Origin: CAVQOB01 sp963714325
Lineage (GTDB): Bacteria; Pseudomonadota; Alphaproteobacteria; Rhizobiales; Hyphomicrobiaceae
Reading direction: 5' to 3'
DNA: 64,000 nt
Assembly: GCA_963714325.1 (NCBI GenBank)
Contig: CAVQOB010000026.1
Coordinates: forward strand, 62,001-126,000
This document shows positions 16,630-25,340 of the stretch, piece by piece. The notes below the pieces were generated by a model. The model had not been told where the DNA came from, did not search any database, and saw nothing but the letters and a program-made list of their open reading frames with translations. The position numbers and the translations under genes are program-made. Each line of letters starts with the position of its first letter. Within the stretch, counting starts at the first letter, position 1.

Positions 16630-19283
16630 CAGCGCACCACCGCAGTGTCAAGCCACGGCTTCAGTTCCAGCCGATGCCCGCCAAGCCGGTCGAATGAGCG
16701 CTCGCGGCAGGTCAACACGATGACCTGATGTGCCGCAGCCGCCTGCTGCAGGCATTCGAACATCGCCGCGATCCGCTGATCATCGACGTAGACCAGCGCA
16801 TCGTCGAGGATCAACGGCACCGGCGCCCCGCCTTCGGCCAACAGCCTGGCAAACCCAAGGCGCACAATCACCACGATCTGTTCACGCGTGCCAAGGCTCA
16901 GGCGATCGATGGGTTCGCGCGTCCCGTCACGATTAAGATCGACGGGTTGCAGACGGTCACTGATGCCGAGGCGAGCCTTTGGCACGACAGCCGAGAGATA
17001 GGGCTCGATCCGCGCCAGGATCGGCGCCACGATTCTGTTGCTGCCGGCGACTTCAGCTGTGCGCAGCTCGCGATCAAGCAGGGTCAATGCTGCGCGCTCA
17101 CGCTCGATGGCCGCGACACGAGCGCTCGCGGTCGCCAGCGCGTGCTGAGCAGCCTCAACCTCGCTGGCAATGTCGTCGTCGCGGTCACGAATCAACTGGC
17201 CTTCGAGATTTTGAACCTCCTCGCTCAATCGCCGCTCCTCGACGACCGACCGGTCAATGGTGGTCTTAGCAGCCGCAACGGCGGATTGAATACCCTGCCA
17301 CGTTGCCGCATCCGGCACGGCCTGACGCCAACTGGTCATCTCACGCTGCTTGTCGCCGTGCAGCGCGGTCAGCGCCGCAGTCTCCTGCTGCAGGACAGCG
17401 AGTTGGTCACGCCGCCACGCCGCATCCTTGAGCACCTCCGACAGCCGGATGACCTGGGTCTGCGCACTCTCCAGCTTGGCCGCGATCGTGATGCGTTGCT
17501 CGCGCGCTTCTGCAGCGCTTCGCCGGAGCGGTTGGACAGCTTGCTCGGCGGCTGTCACGTCCTGACTATCGCGGGTCGTTGTCTCCTGCAGTGTCGCCCG
17601 CAGTGTTGGCAGATCGGCGGTCTGCGTTGGCGTCGCGGCCTGCGCCGGTTCCGCTGGCGTCAGCCGCGCGACGTCGGCGGCAAGGCTTGCGAGGCCTTCC
17701 GGCGCGAGCGCTTTCAGTTGCGCCTCCAGAATGCGGCGTTCGCTGTCTTGCGCTTGGCGTGCGAGCAGCGCTAGTTCAGCATCCGCAACGCTGGTCGCAC
17801 CAACGAGCGCCAACGCCCGAGCCATGCTCTCGCGCAGGTCAAGCTCGCGATTTCGCTCCGTCGTCTCTGTGTCAGATTGAGCTGGCGACACGGTGATCGT
17901 TGCGATGCCGTCGATGTCGATGGCGGTCGGCATGCTGGCTTTGATGTTTTCCTGCGCGGCAGCGGTGCGACCGGCGACACGGACCCGACCCAGTCCTGCA
18001 GGCGTGACGGAGATGGCGATGCCGGGCGCGGACGCCTCGCGCCGCGCGGCGAGCGCTGACAATTCATTCTGCGTTGCGCGCAGTGCGGCGAGGCGCTCGG
18101 GTGTCGCAGCGGATACGGCCAGTGCTGCGACGATGGCGCGGATCTGGCCGTCAAGGCGTTTGGCGTCTGCAAGTTGCTTGCACCGAATGCGCGCCTGGCT
18201 GGCGTGATCGGCCGCGCGGATGGCGGCTTCGACGTGGGCGTAGGCGGCGGCCGTTTCGGCCTTGCGCCTCAGCGCTTCATCCAAGCTCCTTTCGGCGGCG
18301 TCACGTTTTGCGCCAAGTTCGGTGTCGAGGGCGTCAAGACGTTGGTGTTCAAGACCAAGGCCATCGCGGAGCTGCTCGGCGCTGGCCAACGCCTTCAGTT
18401 GCGCCTCGAAGGTCTGCAGCGCCAAGCCTGCGCGCTCCAGCTGCGCTCGCGCGCCTTGTTCTGCGACGACCGCCAACTCATGGTGACGGCGCGCAGTCTC
18501 GGCATCGTCGCGGCGCTTCCCGGCTGCGGTGTAAGCACTCTCGCGGGCTGCGGCAACGTCACGCGAGGCGATTGCCTGGAGCGCCGTGGTCACGTCGGCC
18601 AACCGGGCGAGGCGGCCAGCAGCCAGATCATGTTTTTGCTTGGCAAACTGGAGCCGCTTTTCTGCGGCACTTTTATCGGCCAGTGCGGTGGCATATTCGC
18701 GCGCCGGCTTTTTGGTGGTCTCCGTCTCATAGCGTGCGAGGTCGGCTGCAATCGCCGTGCGGATGCGCAGCGCGGCGCCACCATCGGCGATCGTCTCGAC
18801 TTCGGCGGCGACGAGATCGCGCAGCGTCGTCTGCAAACCGCCTTCCGGATTGACGATCGCCGTGCTGCTCCCCTGCTCGACCCAGAGGAGATCAAAGTGC
18901 GTGCGATCGGATTGACCGGGCAACAGTCGCTCGAGTTCAGCTTCCGCGTCCGCATTGCGAAAGGATTTCCCGCTGTCGAGGTTGGTCAGCAGTGCCGATG
19001 CGCTAGAGAGAAACTGCTTGCGGATGCGCCACACGACCGAGCCGATCTCGAAATCGATTTCGATGCGAGGACTTCCGCCGCCATAGGGCTGCAGCACTCC
19101 AACACTCTCCTTGCGTTTAGACGAATATTTCTCAGACAAGGCCGTGCGCATGGCCCGGAGCAGCGTCGATTTGCCGAGTTCGTTCGGTCCAGCCAGAACG
19201 TCGAGCCCGCCGGAGAGCCCTTCCAACGCGACCGGTTCTACAAAACGCCCAACATTGGCGAGGCGAACGGCGCGAATTTTCAT
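16629..19283 (-). CDS. SbcC/YhaN-type AAA ATPase with coiled coil
   Basis: This is an SMC-like DNA-repair ATPase of 884 residues. The Walker A motif is at the N-terminus (AGPNELGKST, 32-41), typical of the YhaN/RecF-like subgroup. A long, Ala/Glu/Gln-rich region from about 180 to 740 is predicted coiled coil (many LAxLxAxL heptads). The C-terminal head has the ABC signature LSLGTREQ and the Walker B LILDDALVYVDD. It is shorter than E. coli SbcC (about 1050). It overlaps the metallophosphoesterase gene by four bases, the same pairing as sbcD-sbcC and Bacillus yhaO-yhaN, so the two proteins likely form a DNA-end-processing complex. That role is inferred from pairing. Confidence 0.9.
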   Translation of the reverse strand: MKIRAVRLANVGRFVEPVALEGLSGGLDVLAGPNELGKSTLLRAMRTALSEKYSSKRKESVGVLQPYGGGSPRIEIDFEIGSVVWRIRKQFLSSASALLTNLDSGKSFRNADAEAELERLLPGQSDRTHFDLLWVEQGSSTAIVNPEGGLQTTLRDLVAAEVETIADGGAALRIRTAIAADLARYETETTKKPAREYATALADKSAAEKRLQFAKQKHDLAAGRLARLADVTTALQAIASRDVAAARESAYTAAGKRRDDAETARRHHELAVVAEQGARAQLERAGLALQTFEAQLKALASAEQLRDGLGLEHQRLDALDTELGAKRDAAERSLDEALRRKAETAAAYAHVEAAIRAADHASQARIRCKQLADAKRLDGQIRAIVAALAVSAATPERLAALRATQNELSALAARREASAPGIAISVTPAGLGRVRVAGRTAAAQENIKASMPTAIDIDGIATITVSPAQSDTETTERNRELDLRESMARALALVGATSVADAELALLARQAQDSERRILEAQLKALAPEGLASLAADVARLTPAEPAQAATPTQTADLPTLRATLQETTTRDSQDVTAAEQAVQPLRRSAAEAREQRITIAAKLESAQTQVIRLSEVLKDAAWRRDQLAVLQQETAALTALHGDKQREMTSWRQAVPDAATWQGIQSAVAAAKTTIDRSVVEERRLSEEVQNLEGQLIRDRDDDIASEVEAAQHALATASARVAAIERERAALTLLDRELRTAEVAGSNRIVAPILARIEPYLSAVVPKARLGISDRLQPVDLNRDGTREPIDRLSLGTREQIVVIVRLGFARLLAEGGAPVPLILDDALVYVDDQRIAAMFECLQQAAAAHQVIVLTCRERSFDRLGGHRLELKPWLDTAVVR

Positions 19284-20410
19284 TGCGCCTCCAAATCGCG
19301 CTGCACATAGGCGGACAGCAGCATCAGCGCGCGTTGCGCGGCGGCGGCTTCGCTCCCGCCACCGTCCGCCAGCTGCTTCAGCGATTTGGCGGCGACACCA
19401 ACAAAACCGCCGCCAAGATGCGCAATCTCATCGTCGTCAGCGAGTGTCGTCAATCCGTCGAGATTGGTTCTGAGATGGAACACTTCCGGCTGCAGCGCTT
19501 CGATCCGCGCGATGATGTCTGAAAACGAACTCAAGCGCACAACGCCCCGTACCGTGAGCTGCAGCAACGTCGATCGGCCGCCCCGCCCGAGCCCGCGCAC
19601 CTCGGCTTCGAGCGCACCGAGATCAGCAGCCGTGGCCAGGCGGACCGTGCGCTTGATCCAAGTGTACTGGCTGCTTGACCGGCGCTCTACGATCGGCGTG
19701 GCGCCCGCTGTATCGATCCGCACGATCAGGATGTGGCCCGGCTCATTGTCGGGGAACGTATCGGTCTCCGGCGTTCCTGAATACCACGCACGATCGCTGA
19801 TCTTGATCGTGCCGTGCCAATCACCCAGCGCAAAATAATCGAGGCCCGCGCGCCGCGCGCGATCCGGCGCGATCGGCACCGCTGCATCGCCGTCATTGCC
19901 GCCAAACGCCCCCTGCACCGATCCATGCGCCAGGCCGATACGGATGACACCGGGCGGCGTGATCGCTTGATCCATCCATGCCGTCGGGTCGATGCTCGTG
20001 CTCTTCTGCGTCAGCGGGGCCGCAAGCAAGGCGATGCCGTTTTCGATTTCGGTGACTGCGGCTTCGAGATGCAGGCGGACATTGGGAGGAACGCCCTTGC
20101 GCTGCAACTCGCGCCACACGGTCCCGGGTTGCACGGGATCGTGATTGCCAGGAAGCAAATGCCAGATGACGCCGTTGTTGGCCGACAGGCGGCTCAAGAG
20201 TTTGGCGGTCAAATCTGCCGGCGGAATAGCCGCATCGAAAACGTCGCCGGCAACAAGCACGTGGTTTGCGCCCGCCGCCTGCGCTGCATCCGCAATCCGA
20301 TCGATGCAATCGAGACGGGCATCGCGTAGGCGCGGCGCCTGCTCCGCGTCGAAGCTCGCAAACGGCTTGCCGATCTGCCAGTCCGCAGTGTGGATGAATG
20401 TGAAGGTCAT
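19280..20410 (-). CDS. SbcD/YhaO-type metallophosphoesterase (DNA exonuclease)
   Basis: This is a calcineurin-fold nuclease of the SbcD/Mre11/YhaO family, 376 residues. The metal motifs are all present: HTADWQIGKP (7-16), VLVAGDVFD, LLPGNHDP, GLAHGS and ALGDWHG. The first position reads D-W-Q rather than the classic D-x-H; that is a common variation in YhaO-type members. Residues 260-376 form a capping/dimer domain. I chose the ATG at 20408-20410 (MTFTFIHTADW), because the fold starts immediately after it; an upstream in-frame start adds 18 residues without similarity. It is the first gene of the nuclease-ATPase-SDR-amidotransferase operon and is divergent from the hydroxyglutarate-oxidase-like gene. 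Confidence 0.9.
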   Translation of the reverse strand: MTFTFIHTADWQIGKPFASFDAEQAPRLRDARLDCIDRIADAAQAAGANHVLVAGDVFDAAIPPADLTAKLLSRLSANNGVIWHLLPGNHDPVQPGTVWRELQRKGVPPNVRLHLEAAVTEIENGIALLAAPLTQKSTSIDPTAWMDQAITPPGVIRIGLAHGSVQGAFGGNDGDAAVPIAPDRARRAGLDYFALGDWHGTIKISDRAWYSGTPETDTFPDNEPGHILIVRIDTAGATPIVERRSSSQYTWIKRTVRLATAADLGALEAEVRGLGRGGRSTLLQLTVRGVVRLSSFSDIIARIEALQPEVFHLRTNLDGLTTLADDDEIAHLGGGFVGVAAKSLKQLADGGGSEAAAAQRALMLLSAYVQRDLEAQ

Positions 20411-20574
20411 GCTGCACTCAGGTTTCGCTGGCTGCTTTATAAGTTCCAGCTTTGTTCCAGTCATGCAAAATCAACCGGCTGATCCACAGCAGCGGGCGCA
20501 GCAACCGGCATAACGGCGGCGCTTCCCGTCAACGGACAATCGTGTCATGACGCGCGTCGGGATTTGCACCGGAG

Positions 20575-21681
20575 ATGAACTTGGCCGCTGACGTCCAAAC
20601 GATCGTGATCGGCGCCGGCGTCGTCGGGCTGGCGAGCGCGCGGGCGCTGGCACTGCGCGGCCACGACGTCATGGTCATTGAGCGCCACGACCACATCGGC
20701 GCCGAGACCTCCTCGCGCAACAGCGAAGTCATCCACGCCGGCATCTACTATGCGCCGGGATCGCTGAGAGCCCGCCTCTGCGTCGCCGGCAAACAGCTGC
20801 TCTATCAGTTCTGCGCCGAGAACAACGTCGATCATCAGCCGATCACCAAACTGTTGGTTGCGACCAGCGAGAGCCAACTGCCGAAACTCAAGGCGATCCA
20901 AGAGACGGCAAAGAAAAACGGCGTCGACGATCTGCAGCCGCTGACCGGCACTGAGGCCCGCGTGCTGGAACCGGAACTCGGCTGTGTCGCGGCACTGCTC
21001 TCGCCATCGACCGGGATCATCGACAGCCACGGCTTCATGACCGCGCTCGAAGGCCATATCGGTGCCCATCGCGGCCTGATCATTCTGAACACAGGGATCA
21101 TCAGCATCAGCCGCCCGCGCGATGGCAATTACACCCTGACGATCGAAGGCGGCGATACCTTCACCTGCGAAAATCTCGTGCTGTCGGCCGGCCTGCATGT
21201 GACCGCACTGGCGTCGACGCTTGCCTACCCGAACGGCTATCAGGTCCCCGAAACCTTTTATGCCAAAGGGCAGTACTACGCGCTCTCCGGCAAATCGCCG
21301 TTCAAGCGCCACATCTATCCGATGCCCGATGGCGCCTGGCTTGGGCTGCATGCCACAGTCGATATTGGCGGACGCTGCAAGTTTGGTCCGGACATCGAAT
21401 GGATTCCCAAAATCGATTACACGTTCGAACCGGAGAAGCTCGGCGCCTTCCTCGATTTCATTCGCAGCTACTATCCGCGCCTCGATGCGACCCGGCTGCA
21501 CGCCGACTACACGGGCATCCGGCCGAAGCTCTACCGCGAGGGCGAACCGGTGCCTGATTTTGCCATCCATGGACCGGCCATCCATGGCCATGACGGGTTG
21601 GTTGTATTGGCCGGCATCGAGAGCCCCGGACTGACGGCAAGCCTCGCAATTGGTGAATATGTCGCCGATCTCGTGGACTGA
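20575..21681 (+). CDS. lhgO: FAD-dependent oxidoreductase, L-2-hydroxyglutarate oxidase-like
   Basis: This is a DAO-family flavoenzyme of 368 residues that probably oxidises L-2-hydroxyglutarate to 2-oxoglutarate. The dinucleotide loop is IVIGAGVVGLASARAL (10-25). It is followed by ETSSRNSEVIHAGIYYAPGSL, a stretch highly characteristic of LhgO, and ends with GIESPGLTASLAIGEYVADL. Other motifs include STGIIDSHGFM. The ATG at 20575 directly follows GGAG (no spacer), whereas a TTG two codons later (20581) has ideal spacing from the same GGAG, so translation may start there. The gene is monocistronic, next to the nuclease operon in divergent orientation. Confidence in the family is high; the exact substrate is inferred. 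Confidence 0.87.
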   Translation: MNLAADVQTIVIGAGVVGLASARALALRGHDVMVIERHDHIGAETSSRNSEVIHAGIYYAPGSLRARLCVAGKQLLYQFCAENNVDHQPITKLLVATSESQLPKLKAIQETAKKNGVDDLQPLTGTEARVLEPELGCVAALLSPSTGIIDSHGFMTALEGHIGAHRGLIILNTGIISISRPRDGNYTLTIEGGDTFTCENLVLSAGLHVTALASTLAYPNGYQVPETFYAKGQYYALSGKSPFKRHIYPMPDGAWLGLHATVDIGGRCKFGPDIEWIPKIDYTFEPEKLGAFLDFIRSYYPRLDATRLHADYTGIRPKLYREGEPVPDFAIHGPAIHGHDGLVVLAGIESPGLTASLAIGEYVADLVD

Positions 21682-21882
21682 CGCACCAGCTCAACCCCTG
21701 ATTGAGGACGGCAACCCAGAATAGCGATTGCTGCGCTTAGGGTGACCGCCTGATGCTATCGCCAGGGTCTCGGCTAGTCCCCTAGCCAGAAACATTGACG
21801 CGCGTCCAGGTGGCCTTAAAACCGCGCCTGTGCGATTAACACTGTTTATCCTGTTTGAGGCATTGCCCCCAGCCGGCGCTCC

Positions 21883-23178
21883 TTACTTCCGATCCCCGAC
21901 CCCAAGGCGCGCCTCGACCGATTGCGAATAGCGGCTCATGCCGTAGCAGAAGACCCAGAAGAGAATTCCAGCGAAGGCGTAGCCGGTCATGACCGTTGTT
22001 GGCGCAAACCACTTCTGGTCGCTCATGTTCTGCTGCGTGATGCCGAGCAGGTCGAACAAGCCGATGATCAACACGAGGCTCGTATCCTTGAAAAGCCCGA
22101 TCGACGTGTTGACGATCCCGGGGATGACCAGCTTCAGCGCCTGCGGCAGCACGATGAAGAACATCTTCTTGAGATAGCTGAGCCCGAGCGCATCCGCCGC
22201 CTCGAATTGCCCGCGCGGGATCGCCTGCAGGCCGCCGCGAATGGTCTCGGCCATGTAGGCGGCCGAAAACAACGCAACGCCAACCAAAGCGCGCAGCAAC
22301 TTGTCGAACGAGACGCCGGGCGGCAGGAACAACGGCAGCATCACCGACGACATGAAGAGAATGGTGATCAGCGGCACACCGCGAATGAATTCGATGAAGC
22401 CAACCGATGCCCAACGGATCAGCGGCATCTTCGAACGCCGGCCAAGCGCCAGAGCAACGCCGAGCGGGAACGCAGCGGCGATTCCCGTGCTCGCGACCAC
22501 CAGCGTGACGAGTAATCCGCCCCACTGTTCCGTCGGTACCGCACGCAGGCCGAATGATCCACCATAAAGCAGGAAGTAGGCGAGCACTGGAAAAGCAAGG
22601 AACGTGTAGAGCGCCACCGGCATGCGCAGCCGCGGCAACTGCTGCACCAGCCACGCCACGCCAAGCAGCACGGCCGCGCCACCGGCGACCTGCACCAACG
22701 ACCCGACATTGAGCGCGTTGGCCCAACCCTCCGCGTAGATATTGCCGAGGAAAATGAAAGCGGCGCCACCCGCCAACAACCCCAGACCAATCAGGCCCAA
22801 GCGTTTCATCGCCGTGCCCGGCGGGATCATCAGCGGCACCAGTCCCCCCAGCGCCAAGGCATAGGTGAGGTTGACGCGCCAGCGTTCCGCATCGGGATAG
22901 CGGCCATACATGAATTGGCCGAACTTCGCGCCAACGAACGGCCAGCAGGCGCCTGAATTCGCGCGGCAATCGCCGCCGTCTTTGGCAATCCACGTCGCGT
23001 TGATGATCCCCCAGCTGAGGATGCCCGAGAGCACCCACCAGATCAGATAGAGGCCGACGATTGTCAGGATCGAATTGCCAACCGAGGAAAAAAGATTATC
23101 GCGCAACCACGCAACGGCCCCGACCTGCAGACGGGGTGGGCGGATCATGGGGGCAGTGCCGACGGTGGCATCAGTCAT
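21883..23178 (-). CDS. aapM: AapM, general L-amino acid ABC transporter permease
   Basis: This is one of two inner-membrane permeases of the general L-amino acid importer. The 431 residues have about eight membrane segments. A large periplasmic loop between the first two holds DGGDCRANSGACWPFVGAKFGQFMYG, a feature of AapM. The C-terminal permease core shows the EAA loop (EAADALGLSYLKKMFFIVLPQALK) near 330-353. Length is typical. It is the last gene of the aap cluster on the minus strand, separated from aapQ by 259 bases carrying REP-like repeats, which may affect its expression relative to aapQ. Confidence 0.95.
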   Translation of the reverse strand: MTDATVGTAPMIRPPRLQVGAVAWLRDNLFSSVGNSILTIVGLYLIWWVLSGILSWGIINATWIAKDGGDCRANSGACWPFVGAKFGQFMYGRYPDAERWRVNLTYALALGGLVPLMIPPGTAMKRLGLIGLGLLAGGAAFIFLGNIYAEGWANALNVGSLVQVAGGAAVLLGVAWLVQQLPRLRMPVALYTFLAFPVLAYFLLYGGSFGLRAVPTEQWGGLLVTLVVASTGIAAAFPLGVALALGRRSKMPLIRWASVGFIEFIRGVPLITILFMSSVMLPLFLPPGVSFDKLLRALVGVALFSAAYMAETIRGGLQAIPRGQFEAADALGLSYLKKMFFIVLPQALKLVIPGIVNTSIGLFKDTSLVLIIGLFDLLGITQQNMSDQKWFAPTTVMTGYAFAGILFWVFCYGMSRYSQSVEARLGVGDRK

Positions 23179-23196
23179 TGCTATCTCGCTCGACTT

Positions 23197-23252
23197 CCCT
23201 CTCCCCGTACTTCCACGGGGAGAGGGTTAGGGTGAGGGGCGGCAGCGCCCAT
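23197..23252. repeat. REP-like palindromic repeat, copy 1
   Basis: This 56-bp unit contains the palindrome CCCTCTCCCCG...CGGGGAGAGGG followed by GGGTGAGGGGCGGCAGCGCC. It differs from copy 2 (23289-23344) at only three positions. It lies in the aapM-aapQ gap. Similar dispersed palindromes are common in Rhizobiales genomes. Confidence 0.8.
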
Positions 23253-23288
23253 AAGTTTCATCCCGACAACTTCAACAGACGCGGCATT

Positions 23289-23344
23289 CCCTCTCCCCGT
23301 TCTTCCACGGGGAGAGGGGCAGGGTGAGGGGCGGCAGCGCCCAT
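23289..23344. repeat. REP-like palindromic repeat, copy 2
   Basis: This is a direct repeat of the unit at 23197-23252, 92 bases further on, with three mismatches in 56. The 36 bases between the copies are unrelated to the repeat. The palindromic core could form a strong hairpin in the aap transcript. Confidence 0.8.
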
Positions 23345-23377
23345 TGGCATTCCTCCCGAACACCTCAGCGGACGTGG

Positions 23378-23430
23378 CTGCCCCTCATCCGCCCTTCGGG
23401 CACCTTCTCCCCGCGAAGGACGGGGAGAAG
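23378..23430. repeat. REP-like palindromic repeat, inverted related element
   Basis: Read on the minus strand it starts CTTCTCCCCG, folds through CGGGGAGAAG, then GCCCGAAGGGC and GGATGAGGGG. This is a second subfamily of the same palindromic repeat type, in opposite orientation to the two copies before it. It ends a few bases before the aapQ stop codon at 23438, where it could act as a terminator-like or RNA-stabilising element. Confidence 0.75.
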
Positions 23431-23437
23431 ACAATTC

Positions 23438-24685
23438 TTATCTCTCGACCAGCGCCATGCGCGCGTTGAACCAGTTCATGAAGGCGCTCGTCAGCAGCGA
23501 CGTGGTGAGATACACGCCCATGATCATCAGGATGACCTCGACCGCCTGTCCGGTTTGATTGAGGATCGTGCCGGCGACGTTGACGAGATCGGGATAGGCG
23601 ATCGCCACACCCAGCGACGAATTCTTGGTGAGGTTCAGATAATTCGAGGTGAGCGGCGGAATGATGACGCGCATTGCTTGCGGGATGACGACGAGGCGCA
23701 GCGTCTGCCCGGTCGTCAGCCCGATCGCACGCGCCGCCTCCTTTTGCCCTTTGGAGACGGCGAGAATTCCAGAACGAACGATCTCGGCGATGAAGGCACC
23801 GGTGTAAAACACCAGCCCAAGCAGCATCGCCCCGAACTCCGGCACAATCACCATGCCGCCCGACAGATTGAACCGCCCGAGTTCGGGATATTCGAGATTG
23901 ACCGGGCGTCCGAGCGCCAGGAACAGCGCTAGCGGCAGTAGGATAACCAGCGCGATCGTGCTCCACAGCACCGGGAATTGCTGGCCGGTCGCCATCTGCC
24001 GGCGCCGCGCCCACCACGCCACAGCCACCGACGCCAGGATACCGAACAGGATGCCCAATCCAACGATGTCCGAGCCCGGCAGCCACTCCGGCTTCGGCAT
24101 GAAGAGTCCGCGGTTGTTCAACAGCAGCCCACCCGGCAATTCAAGACTGCCCGGCACGCGCTTGCCATCAACGACAAGCGCCCCGCCATCAGCACCAATC
24201 TTGAACACACCCGGCAGCGCTTTCAGCACGCCGAAATACCAGAAGAACAACTGCAACAGCAGCGGACAGTTGCGCACGAACTCGACGTAGGCGCCCGCCA
24301 CTTTCGCCACCAGCCAGTTCGACGACAACCGCGCGATGCCGGCGGTGAAGCCGAGGATCGTCGCGAAGAATATCCCGATCACCGCAATGATCAGCGTATT
24401 CCACAGCCCGACCAGAAAGGCGCGGCCGTAGCTCGACGTATTGGTATAGTCGATCAGGTTCTGCGAAATATCGAAGCCGGCAGTGCGGCCGAGAAAATCG
24501 AAGCCCGAGGCAATGTTCTGTTTCTGCAGGTTGGTGCGGGCATTGTCGATGATCATGTAGAACAGCGCACCGAGCGCCACCACCAGGATCGCTTGATACA
24601 GCACCTGCCGCGTTTCGCGCTGATAGAGGAAGGCGAACGGGGAAGCTGCTGACTTGGACGGGGCGCGGACATCGGTGACTGCCAT
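23438..24685 (-). CDS. aapQ: AapQ, general L-amino acid ABC transporter permease
   Basis: This is the partner permease of AapM. The 415 residues have about eight membrane helices. The periplasmic segment carries NARTNLQKQNIASGFDFLGRTAGFDISQ, which is typical of AapQ, and the EAA-type loop KEAARAIGLTTGQTLRLVVIPQAMR lies at about 330-354. I chose the ATG at 24683-24685 (MAVTDV). AGGAGG lies upstream at a rather long 12-base spacing, and a TTG 33 bases earlier, overlapping the uma2 stop, is a weaker alternative. It follows the Uma2 gene with essentially no gap, so the two are probably co-transcribed. Confidence 0.95.
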   Translation of the reverse strand: MAVTDVRAPSKSAASPFAFLYQRETRQVLYQAILVVALGALFYMIIDNARTNLQKQNIASGFDFLGRTAGFDISQNLIDYTNTSSYGRAFLVGLWNTLIIAVIGIFFATILGFTAGIARLSSNWLVAKVAGAYVEFVRNCPLLLQLFFWYFGVLKALPGVFKIGADGGALVVDGKRVPGSLELPGGLLLNNRGLFMPKPEWLPGSDIVGLGILFGILASVAVAWWARRRQMATGQQFPVLWSTIALVILLPLALFLALGRPVNLEYPELGRFNLSGGMVIVPEFGAMLLGLVFYTGAFIAEIVRSGILAVSKGQKEAARAIGLTTGQTLRLVVIPQAMRVIIPPLTSNYLNLTKNSSLGVAIAYPDLVNVAGTILNQTGQAVEVILMIMGVYLTTSLLTSAFMNWFNARMALVER

Positions 24686-24714
24686 AACGGACTTTATCCT
24701 CCTGCGGTACGCGC

Positions 24715-25263
24715 TCAATCAAGCAGCCCGTCGACGCTGATCGCGATGCCCGGCGGTGCCATGGTGATCGTCCCGCTTGAAACCAACCGCGTCAGGATCG
24801 TGCCATCGGGTTGGCGAGCGTGATGGATCACCGGCAATTGGTTCGGATCGACGATCAGATAGTGGACCACGCTCGGCAGCAGGAAGTAGCCCGCCAGTTT
24901 AGCCGAGGCATCGATACTCCGGCTCGACGGCGACAACACTTCGACGACAATCACCGGATTATTCACTTCAAGCGTCGTGCCCGGATGTTTGTCGCCGCAA
25001 TAGACGAGCGCGTCCGGCTCAAATGCTGAATCAGGACTGACCCGAACGCGAATACCGTCGGGGAGCATGTGGCAGTGCACACCGGCAGTTCGGATGGCGG
25101 CCCTCAAAGCTACTTGAATCTCGAACTTGACCTCGGCATGTTGCGTGCGTTCCGAAGCCATTTCGTACACGTACCCATGCAACAGCTCGAAGCGGCCCGG
25201 TGTTATCTCCGACCAACCCACGAACTCATCAGCCGTCAATTGATGCCTCGGCAGAACCGTCAT
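24715..25263 (-). CDS. Uma2 family (DUF820) putative restriction-endonuclease-fold protein
   Basis: This is a 182-residue protein of the Uma2/DUF820 family, which has a PD-(D/E)XK nuclease-like fold and is of unproven function. The recognisable features are LTADEFVGW and GRFELLHGYVYEMA near the N-terminus. The core follows: PDGIRVRVSPDSAFEPDALVYCG (the D/E in FEPDALV is the usual acidic position), then NPVIVVEVLSPSSRSIDASAKLAGY with the E of VVEVLS and the lysine of SAKLAGY. Uma2 genes are common as scattered copies in cyanobacteria and some proteobacteria. It sits inside the aap cluster, after a hairpin that follows aapJ and immediately before aapQ. That is an unusual location and suggests insertion. 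Confidence 0.88.
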   Translation of the reverse strand: MTVLPRHQLTADEFVGWSEITPGRFELLHGYVYEMASERTQHAEVKFEIQVALRAAIRTAGVHCHMLPDGIRVRVSPDSAFEPDALVYCGDKHPGTTLEVNNPVIVVEVLSPSSRSIDASAKLAGYFLLPSVVHYLIVDPNQLPVIHHARQPDGTILTRLVSSGTITMAPPGIAISVDGLLD

Positions 25264-25294
25264 CGGGTAACTTTTCGGATCTCAGTCCAATACA

Positions 25295-25329
25295 AAGGAA
25301 AAGGGGCAGGATACAGCTGATCCCGCCCC
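25295..25329 (-). terminator. Attenuator-like hairpin after aapJ
   Basis: On the minus strand a 10-bp stem (25320-25329 with 25303-25312, one G-T pair) with a seven-base loop is followed by TTTTCCTTT. It starts 12 bases after the aapJ stop and lies before uma2. Such a hairpin after the binding-protein gene usually limits expression of downstream permease genes. The role is inferred from position. Confidence 0.7.
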
Positions 25330-25340
25330 CATTCGATAAC

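Noticed and set aside
18174..19310. A 378-codon open frame on the + strand antisense to the YhaN-like ATPase
   Set aside because: No start signal or family similarity, and the minus strand gives Walker A and B motifs.
23197..23430. CRISPR array
   Set aside because: Only two direct copies of one unit plus an inverted relative; repeats are palindromic and spacer lengths do not repeat.
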